Shown piece after piece: positions 8,532 to 19,337 of a DNA stretch of 64,000 bases. Each line of letters starts with the position of its first letter. The first letter of the stretch is position 1. The DNA comes from Microbulbifer sp. MI-G (GTDB lineage Bacteria; Pseudomonadota; Gammaproteobacteria; Pseudomonadales; Cellvibrionaceae), in assembly GCF_030440425.1 (NCBI RefSeq), contig NZ_CP098023.1:3656501-3720500 (forward strand), written 5' to 3'. The translations under genes and the position numbers were made by a program. The notes under the pieces were generated by a model. The model saw only the letters and a program-made list of their open reading frames with translations, had not been told where the DNA came from and searched no databases.

Positions 8532-10967
8532 CTATTCGTCACGTAATGATTCAATAGGCTCCATTTTCAAGGTTCGTATAGTAGGCAAGTAGGTTGCGTA
8601 CAACACGATGGTAGCAATCAACGAGAATACTACTATCACGGTGATAATTAACACGGAGGAGCCTCCTGAGGCCAATACTTTGGACATGACAAAACCTAAG
8701 CCGCCACCAACCAACAGCGCAGGTATGCCCCCCCAAAGCAGATGTTTGGAAGATTTTGAAAGGTAGTCTTTGATAATGCGTAGATCAGTGGCACCCAATG
8801 CACGCTTGACACCGATTTCAGTGGCTCTCTGATTGATAGTGTTGGTCATAACTCCATAAATCCCACTAGCCGCAAGCACTGCAGCAGCAATACCAAAAAT
8901 AAAGAAAATACTAGTGATAAATATTAGTGGCGCTACATTACGATTCATTCGCTCTACATAGGGCTCGACTCGGAAAGCTGGCAACTCCTGATCCATCGAA
9001 GAAAGCACTTTCCTAAGCTGTGCGATCATTTGTACCTCATCAGCATTCATCTGCATAGCAATCGTCATTTGTGCTAAGGGAGCCTGAGTAATAGGTCGAA
9101 ATACAGTTGGTACAAACCTACTGGTGCGATTGGCCAAGCCTTGAATGGTATGTTCAACCACACCAACCACAGTTAACCATTGCTGATTTTTAACAGTTTC
9201 GTCCACCACCTTTATACGCTTACCTATTGGATCTGCATTGTTGAAATATTTATCCACAAAGCTTTCAGTAACAATTGCAGTTTTGTTGTTGAGACCATCA
9301 TCACTACTGTCAAAATATCTACCGTTTACCAAGGAAACACCCAGATCTCTTAGTGTACCCGGCATAACCGCAACATAGTTGAGTCTGGGATAAAGATTGT
9401 CTTCTTTACCCTGGCCATACTCCTTCCCTTCAATGGCTACTGGCATCACAGTAGCAAATTCCCCCGGCAATGCCGAAGCCAGCATTACTTTCTCTATCTC
9501 TCTTTTGCTGGAAAGATTGGCTTGTAATGATTTATAAAACTGAATCCTGGCTTGATCATTCTGATATTTTGCCTCGTTCAGAGTGATTTTGGCCGTCAGA
9601 ATATTATCCGGATCAGCGCCGTAATCTGCATTTATTGCTTTTGCTGCACCTATAACTGCAACAGTAGCCGCAATCAAAACCATAATAGCGATAAATATTT
9701 CACTGATTACCAGTAGCTGGTTTAACCGACCTGACTTTTTACTTAGTGCTCCCCGAGTACCATCGCGTAATACAGCATTAAAATTGCTCGCAGAATTTTT
9801 CCAAGCTGGTACTAATCCGGTAACCACAATCGCGCTGACGACAAAAATACCAAATAATATTAGCGCATAACTATCTATACCAAATTGCCACCAGAAACGA
9901 GGTCTATCCGAAAAAAAAGATCCTATAATACCCTGGGTAAATTCAAGACTTAACCACAATGCTATTAAGCCTATCACACCACCAGTTAAGCAAATCATGA
10001 TGCTTTCCCAAAGCATTTGAGCAATTAAACGCATGCGCGGAGCACCCAGTGCTACTCGAATGGCCGTTTCTTTATTTCTCTCAACAGCCCGGGAAAGCAA
10101 TAAATTACCGACATTAACCGAGGACAGAAGTAAAATCAAAATTGCAACTACATAAAGGGCATATATCACCGATATGCCATCACCAACAGTTGCTTTTTGA
10201 ATGGTTTCCACGTAAGCACCAAAGCCACTATTGGTTTCTGGATACCGATGCTGTAGGCGCTGCATAACTAATGCAATCTGCTGGTTCAACTCTTCTATAG
10301 TTGCATCAGACTGCATATGAGCTATGCCCCAAACATTACCTGCATCACCTCGATTAATCCGGGTAGCATCTTCACGAAGAGGAATCCATAGTTCTGCGTT
10401 GTTGGGGAAGAAATATCCATCTGGCATAACCCCTATAATACGGGTACTAATACCATTTATACGAATGATTTGATCAAGAATATCCGCCTGTCCACCAAAT
10501 TGGTTCTGCCAGATTTCGTAGCCTATAATGGTCACATATTCATTCCCAGGTAAATTATCAGCTGGGATAAAGTCCCTGCCTAGAATTGGCTGGGTACGAG
10601 TTAAAGAAAAAAAATTGTGCTCAGCTTCAATTCCCACATAGCGACGTGCACCATCACGGCCAGAAACATTTAAATTAGTAGGGCGATAGGCGGTGAACTC
10701 TATCAGTCCGTCGACATTATTTCTGATTTCATAGTAGTCATGTAATGAAATTCTACGATTGTTTTTCTTTCCATTTTCTGAGCCACTAATTTGAACAATG
10801 CTAGCACCATCCTGAAATGGTAACGGCTTAAACATTATGGTGTTAAGAAATGAAAACAGGAAAAGACTAAGACCGATTCCTATCGCCATAACAAAGACTG
10901 TTAACAGAGTAAATCCGGGTTTTTTCAATAACAGCCTTAGCGAGTATTGTAAATCTGCGAAGTTCAT
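8532..10967 (-). CDS. MacB/FtsX-type ABC transporter permease
   Basis: An 811-residue permease with two FtsX-type halves. Each half has a TM helix, a large extracytoplasmic MacB-type domain and three further helices; the first helix is near residues 17-42 and the last cluster is at the C-terminus. The EIGVKRALGA-type coupling motif appears in the second half (residues about 715-725) and a matching TAIRVALGAPRMR in the first. This is the single-chain two-repeat form common beside biosynthetic clusters, rather than the four-TM MacB with its own ATPase. The ATG directly follows the stop codon of the ATPase gene, so the two are translationally coupled. The family exports peptides, macrolides or lipids; here it is the likely exporter of the cluster product. 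Confidence 0.92.
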   Translation of the reverse strand: MNFADLQYSLRLLLKKPGFTLLTVFVMAIGIGLSLFLFSFLNTIMFKPLPFQDGASIVQISGSENGKKNNRRISLHDYYEIRNNVDGLIEFTAYRPTNLNVSGRDGARRYVGIEAEHNFFSLTRTQPILGRDFIPADNLPGNEYVTIIGYEIWQNQFGGQADILDQIIRINGISTRIIGVMPDGYFFPNNAELWIPLREDATRINRGDAGNVWGIAHMQSDATIEELNQQIALVMQRLQHRYPETNSGFGAYVETIQKATVGDGISVIYALYVVAILILLLSSVNVGNLLLSRAVERNKETAIRVALGAPRMRLIAQMLWESIMICLTGGVIGLIALWLSLEFTQGIIGSFFSDRPRFWWQFGIDSYALILFGIFVVSAIVVTGLVPAWKNSASNFNAVLRDGTRGALSKKSGRLNQLLVISEIFIAIMVLIAATVAVIGAAKAINADYGADPDNILTAKITLNEAKYQNDQARIQFYKSLQANLSSKREIEKVMLASALPGEFATVMPVAIEGKEYGQGKEDNLYPRLNYVAVMPGTLRDLGVSLVNGRYFDSSDDGLNNKTAIVTESFVDKYFNNADPIGKRIKVVDETVKNQQWLTVVGVVEHTIQGLANRTSRFVPTVFRPITQAPLAQMTIAMQMNADEVQMIAQLRKVLSSMDQELPAFRVEPYVERMNRNVAPLIFITSIFFIFGIAAAVLAASGIYGVMTNTINQRATEIGVKRALGATDLRIIKDYLSKSSKHLLWGGIPALLVGGGLGFVMSKVLASGGSSVLIITVIVVFSLIATIVLYATYLPTIRTLKMEPIESLRDE

Positions 10968-11720
10968 TTAGCTCTCCTCTTTACTCACCTGTTCTTGTTT
11001 TTGTATCGGTTTATTGCTTTCCGCAGAGCTATTTTTTCTTATACTGGTCACTGAGCCATCAAACAGATGTATTTCTCTTTCAGCCAAAAATGCCGAGCGC
11101 GGATCGTGAGTGACCATGCATATGGTAGTGCCCTCCCGGTGTAGCCTTTGCAACAAGGACATCACTGATTGAGTATTTTTACTATCCAAATTACCAGTTG
11201 GTTCATCTGCCAATAACAGCGATGGACTGCCCGCTATAGCACGTGCAACAGCAACTCTCTGCTGTTGGCCACCAGATAATTGCGAAGGAAAATGTTTACT
11301 CCGATGGGACATTTCAACCTTCTCCAGCGCCTCCTTAACCAAGCGTTTCTGGGTAGCTTTATTTATATCAGAACGATAAGTTAACGGCAGCTGTACGTTC
11401 TCTTCTGTAGTCAAATCACTAATTAGATTAAATGACTGAAAGATAAAGCCAATTTCCTTATTACGGATGTACGCCCTATCATTCCTGCTTATATCGGAAA
11501 CATTATGACCAGCCAGAATATAGTTTCCTGCTGTAGGCGCATCTAATAATCCTAGAATTGACAGCAAGGTTGATTTTCCACAACCAGAAGGTCCAGATAT
11601 TGAGACAAATTCACCTTTGTCAATGCTGAAGGTAATACCGGCTAGCGCCCGCGTTTCTACTTCATCGGTATGAAATACTTTTTGAATATCTTCCAGTTTA
11701 ATTATATTAGTGTTACTCAT
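10968..11720 (-). CDS. ABC transporter ATP-binding protein (LolD/MacB type)
   Basis: A 250-residue ATPase with all expected motifs: Walker A GPSGCGKST, Q-loop region FIFQSFNL, signature LSGGQQQRVAVARA, Walker B SLLLADEPTGNLDS, and switch histidine MVTHDPR. The VETRALAGITFSIDKGEF block is typical of the MacB/LolD/DevA subfamily that pairs with FtsX-like permeases. A charged, Gln/Lys/Ser-rich tail of about 25 residues follows the conserved core. It sits between the adaptor and permease genes and should power the tripartite exporter. ATPase identity is certain; the exported substrate is inferred from context only. Confidence 0.96.
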   Translation of the reverse strand: MSNTNIIKLEDIQKVFHTDEVETRALAGITFSIDKGEFVSISGPSGCGKSTLLSILGLLDAPTAGNYILAGHNVSDISRNDRAYIRNKEIGFIFQSFNLISDLTTEENVQLPLTYRSDINKATQKRLVKEALEKVEMSHRSKHFPSQLSGGQQQRVAVARAIAGSPSLLLADEPTGNLDSKNTQSVMSLLQRLHREGTTICMVTHDPRSAFLAEREIHLFDGSVTSIRKNSSAESNKPIQKQEQVSKEES

Positions 11721-11744
11721 GATGTATTTCTTATCCCCACTTAA

Positions 11745-13001
11745 CTATCGAACTCTAAATTTTTGATAACTATCAAAGCGACTGGGGTCGGATGTTACAA
11801 TTTTATCCCCGGCTTCCAATCCCAAGATAATCTGTATTTGATTAACAGACCCCAGCCCTAATCTAACGTCTATTCGCTCAGCAAATTGTCCATCCCCTGT
11901 TAATTTATAGAGCGTTGTACTGCTCTTACTTTGTGAAAACAATGGACGTTTTACATAAAGGGTATCTGGTATTTTTGCAATAAAAATTTCACCATCCACA
12001 CTTAAATCCGGGCGTGCATCAGACGGTAATGGTTCGGAAAAGGTTACATCAACCTGTACGTTACCATTATTAACCGTAGGTTCCACGCGAGAAACTACGC
12101 CTTTAACCTTGCTGTTTCGCGTGTCTATTATTACAGGCTTACCCACTTCAATATCTCTGACCTGGATTTCCGGTACCTGCAGCTCTGCAATTAATGTGTC
12201 CTTTTCTGCGAGCTTGGCAATGTTATCTCCCAACCTGACTCGCTGACCTGGCTCTAAAGGTATATCCAGTACGATACTATCAATAGTAGCTACAACCTTC
12301 AGATCAGTAACCTGTTGCTGGATCCGTTCAAATCGCTTAATAAACTGCTTCAGCCGTGCTTCGTTAGCATTTTTCTGAGCTTGTACGTTATCTTTAATTT
12401 TTTCCAGCCGACTGACAGAAAACTCCCAACGTCTTTTAGCCTGATTCATAGCAATTTCTGAACGCACATAATCTAGTTTTGGCACTATCCCTTGTTCAAT
12501 AAGATCAGAGAACGCTTTATATTCGATACGACCTTGATCATAGGCAAGTTCGGCATCTAAAACTGCAGCCTCTTGCTGTAAAATACTGGTATCTAAACGG
12601 ACAACCTCAGCCATATAATTGGCTTTTTCAGCCTCCAGCTGCCACTCGGCCTCTTCTAATTGCTGTGATAGTTGCTGGTTACTCAGCTCTACCAATAAAT
12701 CCCCTTTTTTAACACTATCTCCAGGTTTTACGTAACGTTTTTTAATTTCTGCTTCAACTGACGCTGACAGCCATTGGATATTTTCAGGTACTAAAATACC
12801 AGTACCGCGAACAGAAATACTGAAATCCCCACGTTTTACTTCACCAAAAACCAACTCATTTTTGTCAATACTCAGACCTGTCTGACTAAACAACCATAAA
12901 TACCTAACAGCGTACAGCATCCCCATTAACGCTATAACATATAATAAATATTTTTTCTGGAAGGTTTTCTTTTTTGGTGACGTTAATTTGATATCCAACA
13001 A
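11745..13001 (-). CDS. HlyD-family periplasmic adaptor (membrane fusion protein)
   Basis: A 418-residue adaptor anchored by one N-terminal TM helix (residues about 20-40, LLYVIALMGMLYAVRYLWLF). A lipoyl/barrel-sandwich half-motif follows (YVKPGDSVKKGDLLVEL), then a long alpha-helical hairpin (about 105-225), the second lipoyl half (LDIPLEPGQRVRLGDNIAKL) and a beta-barrel domain. It would join the MacB-like inner-membrane complex to an outer-membrane channel; no TolC gene is present in the window. No ATG is available. Two consecutive TTG codons follow AGGAG, and the second (12998) has the better spacing. It is the first gene after the long leader downstream of the NusG/RfaH-like gene. Confidence 0.93.
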   Translation of the reverse strand: MLDIKLTSPKKKTFQKKYLLYVIALMGMLYAVRYLWLFSQTGLSIDKNELVFGEVKRGDFSISVRGTGILVPENIQWLSASVEAEIKKRYVKPGDSVKKGDLLVELSNQQLSQQLEEAEWQLEAEKANYMAEVVRLDTSILQQEAAVLDAELAYDQGRIEYKAFSDLIEQGIVPKLDYVRSEIAMNQAKRRWEFSVSRLEKIKDNVQAQKNANEARLKQFIKRFERIQQQVTDLKVVATIDSIVLDIPLEPGQRVRLGDNIAKLAEKDTLIAELQVPEIQVRDIEVGKPVIIDTRNSKVKGVVSRVEPTVNNGNVQVDVTFSEPLPSDARPDLSVDGEIFIAKIPDTLYVKRPLFSQSKSSTTLYKLTGDGQFAERIDVRLGLGSVNQIQIILGLEAGDKIVTSDPSRFDSYQKFRVR

Positions 13002-14591
13002 AAACTCCTAGTTTACATTTACATGAGCTTCATTATAAATAATGAAAACTATGAATCTCCTATCCTGTTCACTATTTGACTGACGCGTAATCTAGACAGC
13101 TTGTCCAGTCGCAATAAAACACCAAAACACCCAAGCCTGTTAATCTTTAATATCCGTAAATCAATCATCCCAGATCGTCAATCATATCACAATAATTTAT
13201 AGTCGATTTATCTTACCGAATGACTTTTGTTTGATATATTTTCAATCTTGTTAGTGGAAATATTTTGAGTAGTTTCGAGAGTTAGAAGCCTGGACCTACA
13301 AGCCTCGAGTCACAAAGAGAACTGCTTTAAAGCAAATCCAGATGGACAGTGAACGACATGAAAGTTAGCATTCATTTATCGACTTCCGAAGAATACCGAC
13401 CTTACCAAATTGAATACCTTTCCGGAGTATTGTAAAAGCAATCTAGACCATATCACTTCAGCGATATCAGCACCTATCAGTATCACCACTTTCTTGTCCG
13501 TTGTTTTCTTTTTTGATATCCTATGTTGAATGTTGCAATTCCTAATGAATACTTGTAAAGCCTTGCCATCGTATCCTCAACTATCACATTGGAGAAGACA
13601 AATTTAACAGTTTTCAATAACTTAGATTGTGAGCCTTATCCCGGTACAATTCAAAAAATACAGAAAACCATGCTTTATTTTAAGGCCGCTCATTTTCAGT
13701 CAGTTTTGATGCCGATTCTCTTTCTCCAACTCAAGCCCTTGGCATTGGAGTGCTTTTAAATTGCTGACTCTTTTCTTGCTTCATTAGAATCACTCCAGAC
13801 ACAAGCTCTATTATCAAGGAAAAGCTCCACTATAAAGCAGGGTTGTGAAAGTTCACGGCAGTCACGGCAACGCTATGAATCTGATTGATTTTACTTTCTA
13901 CACTGATGTAAGCCTTCCTACTGAATTATCACTCATTCCCATTACATGCTTTCTGTATAATTTAGGCCCCATTTTGCCCTTGCCTTGATGGAGCTTAAGC
14001 ATTGATGATTGCCCCTGGATAATCATAGGCCACTCCCATACAGAGATACATTCGCCTTATAAATAATATTTCCTAATCTTTTTCACTATGAAGTGGCAAA
14101 ATGACCAATAGTGATCTCATCAGGAACGCGTTAGTTACTGAAATATATATCAACAAGATTGCGTATCCATAGAGAGGCGCAGATACCCTTTTCGGCAATA
14201 AAACTAGACAAATTAACGCAATCTTGAAGGCAGTAAATGTACAACATTCGACTCCGTGTCAGATTGTCGACCACGGTATCTTGGGGAGAAAGGGATTGGT
14301 GCTACAGACAAGCCCTCCCCTGGGGAGGATGTCATTTAGCTCTCGAAAAATCACTCTTTATACACATTTGCACCATGCTTCCAACGCTATCCATTTAAAC
14401 TGTTGTCACAAGAGATCCTGTCTTGCCGCTTTAATCAGTTGGCACTAGCAATACAATTTTTATAAATTAATAAGCATCACAATAAATTTGAGAAAGGCTC
14501 CGCCATTTTGACGAACTTTACACACGTCAAACTAAAAATAGAGCTAAACTTTACACTACCGTAATTATAGCCAGCACCCTGGCTGAAAATC
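13002..14591. other. Gene-free leader between antiterminator and transporter genes
   Basis: About 1.6 kb, AT-rich and dense in stops in all six frames. No supported coding region was found; the short plus-strand frame at 14224-14448 has no recognisable product. Near its right end it holds a 6-bp inverted repeat with a 4-nt loop (14569-14584) without a T-tract, and next to it an ops-like sequence. If the leftward operon is read through from the antiterminator gene, this is an exceptionally long untranslated spacer. Confidence 0.5.
14552..14563 (-). promoter_or_regulatory. ops-like element just after the NusG/RfaH-like gene
   Basis: On the minus strand the sequence is TACGGTAGTGTA, matching 7 of the 10 fixed positions of the RfaH recruitment site GGCGGTAGNNTG, including the central CGGTAG. 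It lies 29 bases past the stop of the RfaH-like gene and upstream of the exporter and PKS genes. It is the only CTACC (minus GGTAG) I found in the leader. Against it: a TATAAT hexamer lies immediately before it, and if that were a -10 box the transcript would start inside the motif. Treat it as a candidate only. Confidence 0.3.
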
Positions 14592-15119
14592 TCAACTTAC
14601 TTTTTCTAACAAATCGATATGCACCTCCAGCACTTTACTTTGTTCCAGCCAATTAATCAATACAAAGACCCTCTCTTTAGAGCTCAATTTTGATACGGTT
14701 CCTAGGATTTCGTGAAAACCGTCGGCATTAATATTTACAAAGTCGCCTTCTCGCAAATAAGCATCTTGCTTTTTTTGGCTAACCCAATTCTCTCTGAACT
14801 GTCGAATCTTGCATATTACGTCATCAGCTATGGATGCGTAACCGATTCCGAACTGTACAAATTTAACAACACCTGGATAGTAACGGATTTCATCTATTTT
14901 TTGAAAACAACTTTCGTTTAATCTAATGAAAACATATCTGGGAAACATTGATTCCTTTCTGATTTTACCAACTTTACCATTTGCTTTTTTATTCCCTTCA
15001 ATAACTGGACGGTAAACTACAAATCCTTTATTTGATAAACCTGACTCCACCAAAGCATCTCTTCCAGCTTTGCAGAATAATACATACCATTTAGCAGTAC
15101 ACACACCCTCTTCAAACAC
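14592..15119 (-). CDS. NusG/RfaH-family transcription antiterminator
   Basis: A 175-residue NusG paralog. The NusG N-terminal domain spans residues about 8-110 (KWYVLFCKAGRDALVESGL, PRYVFIRL, YPGVVKFVQF). A KOW-type C-terminal domain (LREGDFVNINADGF, then a short beta barrel) fills residues about 120-175. Length and the FPRYVF block fit specialised paralogs such as RfaH, TaA and LoaP rather than housekeeping NusG. Such paralogs load on RNA polymerase and suppress termination in long exopolysaccharide or polyketide operons. The start is GTG at 15119, with GGAG 7 nt upstream. Its position directly upstream of the exporter and PKS genes, same strand, points to a cluster-specific antiterminator. 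Confidence 0.9.
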   Translation of the reverse strand: MFEEGVCTAKWYVLFCKAGRDALVESGLSNKGFVVYRPVIEGNKKANGKVGKIRKESMFPRYVFIRLNESCFQKIDEIRYYPGVVKFVQFGIGYASIADDVICKIRQFRENWVSQKKQDAYLREGDFVNINADGFHEILGTVSKLSSKERVFVLINWLEQSKVLEVHIDLLEKVS

Positions 15120-18100
15120 ATCGCCTCTCCTTGCTTGTATTTTTTCGCTTCCGAGCTGGTGCGTGCTCTGGGAATAAACTCTATGCTGCCACTTCCCTAA
15201 AAATTTCTCAGGGTATTAAAGAAATCAATATAGTATTTTCGTTAATCCCATACCCTACACCAATAACACAGTGTGGTGGGGCAGACTTGGAAGATTGGTT
15301 TGTCAGTCCGCCAGATCACCAAATTTGTTAGAGCGCTTGTAAGAGCTTGCCATCCATACACGGATCCGGGTAGGTTGGAGAAGTCCGGCCTCTGTGTAAA
15401 GCTTGTTGCCGTGAAGACAGCGTAACCGTACTTCCTTTTCATGCAGATCCGTGTGCAGCATCTCCATCTCCTCAGCGACCTAACTCAACAAGAGGATTTA
15501 GCTCCTTTATTGGATTTTATCGGCAACCTATCCAGAGCATAGATAAAACATGTTACTCATTTAGGGGCATTCATTTTTTTCATCCAAACAACTTCCTTGT
15601 ATGCCTATGTCCTTGCCATCGACAATATGAGCCGAACTATAACGACGAGATTCACTGTTTAAAAAAATCAACTACGGTTTAGAAAGCAATCTCTACCCTA
15701 ACACTTGACTCTCCACAATCACCACCAAAACTGCTAGTAGCAGAAATGTATAATCGTTACCACCGCCTCCACAAGTGGACAATTCGAATCTCGCCCCTAT
15801 AAACCCTCTTCGTAGAATTGTAACAAGAAAATATATTTTTTATCTTCGTTTTCCTGTAGAAGAAGCTGTTCATAACTCTACATTACAGCGCAGCTGTCAA
15901 ACCTGAAGTTAAGTAAATTGCAACTAGTTGGCTGCAAATTTTTCTCAACTTACAACCCTATCGCAAAAAAGCGACAGCAGCCGTGAAAATCCAGAGCACT
16001 TTTCATAGTCAGACAGCATCCCTAAAAGCTTCTTGCTTTTAGTGACAGAAGTTAGCGCAAGTGGACTTACTGACTGGCTAAAATAGTTTTCATCATCAAA
16101 ATAGGTTCTCTCCTGAGTTTAAGCTACACCCATCTCTTTAGAAACAATTGAGCAGCACATCCCTGCTGCTGCAGACGCCCATGTATGGCTTCAACACGCA
16201 AGGGGAGTTTGCCCTTGCAGCACCAAATCAGTTGACGATCAACGCAGCTTTCCCGTCACCATCGGCATAGACTACGATTAAGTGTTTCATAGTCTAGTGA
16301 CAGATGCGATTTGTCCTATATTGTAGAATGCCGCGCCCACCTCATGCAATAAGTAAGTCGATTGAATTTTCTGTTGGACGCCTCTGATAATAAATTATTT
16401 TTGTAGAACACTATCACCCGAGCAAATCCAAGACCGTAATGTAACCCAATCCTTTTTTAGTTAGAGAACCATCACTATGTGCTGAATAAACCTGATCCTT
16501 TCGTCGAGCTGATCAGACTGATTATTTTAAGAGACCCTAGTACCACTTTGGACAAAGTTTCCACAAAGAAACATAAGAACAATACCGATAGACAGACAAG
16601 CGCTGTACCGATAGTATTTAAGTTCCCATTACTGCAAAGCCTGTAAAACTTGTCAGTTGGTACGCTGAAGCTTCAAATCCAAGATTTTTATAGCCTCTGC
16701 TGCCTCTTGAAATTAAAACGCAAGAATAAGGCAATCGATACAAAAGCCATTTGACCACTTGTGGTGCAACTGGCCACTGCAGGCTTGATGAAAACTATGT
16801 TTCGAGAATGTGACCTGTATTTGATGCTAGCTTTTTGAAGCTCAAAGACGGCGTGACACCCCTAAGGGACACAAGGAGATCGACAAAGGCGAAATCTGGC
16901 AGGGTCTTCAAGCCAATAAAACGCGCTGTGGCAATTAGGTTCCGGAACATCGCCAGAACAGGAAAAATAACGAAACACTCTAAGAAACTTTCTAAACTGC
17001 GCTCACGCAAACAATCAATATATGTTGCGCAGCTACCCAATGCGCTTCCCTGTAGTTCACGATTTCAACCTATTCCAAGTGCTGCTGGTTGAAGGCAGAA
17101 GCTGCCCACTACAACTAAAACAGAGAAACCACTTTAAGTTTCATAGTTTACGAGGCAATATTCACAGGAAAAGTTGTCGCCAGCAGTCACTGACTGAACA
17201 AGAGGGGCAAAAAAATCGACATCAGCCTGAAATCCGTATGCGTATTGGGCATGCCTTTGATTCTATGAGAAACATACAGGGCGGTGTGTTGTGAGAATCG
17301 TTGGATTTGCGGAGGCGACCTTCAAGGCTACGATGGACGTGAGATGCTATTTATATCGGTTGGTCAGCCTTCACAGGCAAACCGAGTCCACGTAGTGAGA
17401 AATCCAAGGAATTACATCTTTTGCGAACCAACTTATTTCTTTTTTCGGCAAAAATTTCAGTTGTGACTCTACAGGTAAAACAAGTCACCAATATATACAA
17501 ATAATATTCTCAAAAATTTAGCGCAGAATCCTCGGTAACTTTTTGAAATTTATAGAGGTGCCCTATAGTACATCCTGAACAGAACACAGATACCACTTGT
17601 TAGCATTACTTCAGGCTTGCCTTTCAGAAGAATTTCCCGCCACTATCAAAAACTCGCTATCGAAAAAAAATTTTGAATTGGCGTGGAACAGGCTGGCGGT
17701 TTTCAGCATTCTGTGTCATATCTTTGCCAATAGCAAAAAAGGTATGTGCTATAACCAAACCTACTTTCTTTATGGATGCTACTGCATGGTATTGTGTGAG
17801 GGCAAAGACTGCAGTGGCAAAAGGAGCATATTGTTTCCTCTGATCAAATCACTCACTGAAACTGTCATAAAATCGCAGCTAGACTAGCACCTCGCTAGTG
17901 AGGACAACTTTAACTGCAACAATTGTACTACAATCAAAACCATGAAAAGTCCCGCAGGCAGCTTCGAGACACAGATTTGTCAAAAAGTACCAACCCAGCT
18001 TAGCCTAGCATGGCCTCCCTGGGACCATTCAGAGCTTCTATCCCAAAGTCGAGCTGTGGCTAAGTCACCCCTGGCAGTGGGCTGCCACTATGATGCCCTA

Positions 18101-18885
18101 GTGAATACCCACAGTTGACACAATCGCGGCCTTTGGTCAGCGCCGGTAGTTTTGGGGTCCGAGTGGGTTGCAGGTTCACGCTGTCTCCTTGAGTATTTCC
18201 GATCCAAACAGTGAAATCCACAGGCACAGCTTGTCTTCCAATACACCATCAGACATGGGTAGATACACTATCTTATCCAACCACCCGCCTTTATTAAGTC
18301 CAGATTGTGGGGCAGATCCTCGCCCGGTACGGGCTCGAGGTCATCCAGACGGCCCTTGTGCGAGCCTTTTACTTTACACCAACACCGGTAAATCCTTCCT
18401 CCAGTGCGATACTCAGCAGTTCCCAGGCGGACCGGACCCGAGGCACAGAGCCACCCACCGCCTGCCCGATGGTGTTTGGCATGGTAAAACCTTGACTCGC
18501 GCTATGTCCTGGCAGCGATCACCCGAGTCAATCGCCACCAGCTTGTTGAACCCTCCCTGGTTCAGATCGACAGACGCAAGGTGTCATTCGAGAAGGGATA
18601 TTTCCCGCTACAACAACAAGACAAGCTCTATTCCGTGAAGTAGTTGTGGTTGGATATTGTGTCACCAGTTACGAAAAAGCCCGCAATGAGCGGGCTTGGG
18701 AGGATTCGAGGTGTAAAACTGCAAACCTCAAAGCTGCTGGAGCAAACTACCGGCCTGTTGGGCGGTATGGCGGTATATAGCCGCGTTAGATATAGAGACA
18801 AACCTGCAGGGAGCCACCTGTATTTCATCGGTTTGCACTAAATCAGTACCAGCAGGTCACTGCCATTAACAGCTTAATAGTTGAC
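15120..18885. other. Gene-poor, decayed boundary region
   Basis: About 3.8 kb with no gene I can support on either strand. Open frames are short, overlap on both strands, lack ribosome-binding sites and resemble nothing I know. Base composition is AT-rich on the left and shifts toward the GC-rich core after about 18.1 kb. Several short inverted repeats are visible, for example around 16030-16050 and 16270-16310. It reads as eroded DNA between the biosynthetic island and the conserved chromosome. A minus-strand terminator sits at its right end. Confidence 0.5.
18673..18697 (-). terminator. Rho-independent terminator
   Basis: Perfect 8-bp GC-rich stem (AAGCCCGC / GCGGGCTT) with a 5-nt loop, followed on the minus strand by TTTTTC. 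It lies about 190 nt downstream of the small hypothetical gene ending at 18886 and may terminate that transcript or mark the end of the conserved chromosome segment. Confidence 0.7.
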
Positions 18886-19146
18886 TCACCAGCTGCCGTT
18901 CATTTCCTGAACCGGCCCTACAAAGGAGGCGATGCCCTCCTCACGAAGGGAGTCGAGAGCCTCATCCAGGGCCTCCTTGTCTGTCTCGAACACATCTTCC
19001 CATACGGTGGAGTAGTTATTCTCGTCGACGACCTCGAGCAGCCAACCACCACCCTCACCTTCGTATATATCGATCCGGACAGACACGCCTCCCTCGCGAT
19101 AGCTCTGGCTCAACTCAGACTCTCTCGGTGCATATTCTTCGTCCAT
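18886..19146 (-). CDS. Small acidic hypothetical protein
   Basis: Predicted 86-residue acidic, soluble protein without signal peptide or TM helix. The frame is open to a TTG at 19194, but the ATG at 19146 has a GAGG ribosome-binding site 8 nt upstream and starts the better-looking protein (MDEEYAPRESELSQSYREGG). The pattern of beta-strands (VSVRIDIYEGEGGGWLLEVVD) followed by an acidic helix and a C-terminal FVGPVQEM suggests a small alpha/beta domain. I do not recognise the family. It is divergent from trhO, with the promoters of both genes in the 190-base gap. Confidence 0.65.
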   Translation of the reverse strand: MDEEYAPRESELSQSYREGGVSVRIDIYEGEGGGWLLEVVDENNYSTVWEDVFETDKEALDEALDSLREEGIASFVGPVQEMNGSW

Positions 19147-19337
19147 GGAATTCGCCTCACTGTGGCCCTGAAATTTCAGCCAGAACTTTGACAAGTTGCG
19201 GCCTTCGGGTCAACCACCGGACAAATCCGGTGCAAACTGCCAGCCAAAGCTACGACAGGCTGTTTTTTTGCGATAAACTCCACGGTGATTTTTTCTGCTC
19301 CGGATTTACGCTCCGGCCCGCAAAATAAGGTAGTACC

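Noticed and set aside
14545..14590. Promoter with TTGAGA and TATAAT after the NusG/RfaH-like gene
   Set aside because: The spacing is about 20 nt, too long for a standard sigma-70 promoter, and it would start transcription inside the ops-like motif.
15240..15445. Overlapping open frames on both strands
   Set aside because: Neither translation resembles a protein family and neither has a ribosome-binding site.
16795..17466. Possible transposase fragments in the boundary region
   Set aside because: Several short frames are basic, but no DDE, HTH or other transposase motif can be pointed to.
18675..18720. tRNA-like 3' end or attachment site (GATTCGA beside a GC-rich hairpin)
   Set aside because: No cloverleaf can be drawn on either strand; the hairpin is better explained as a minus-strand terminator.
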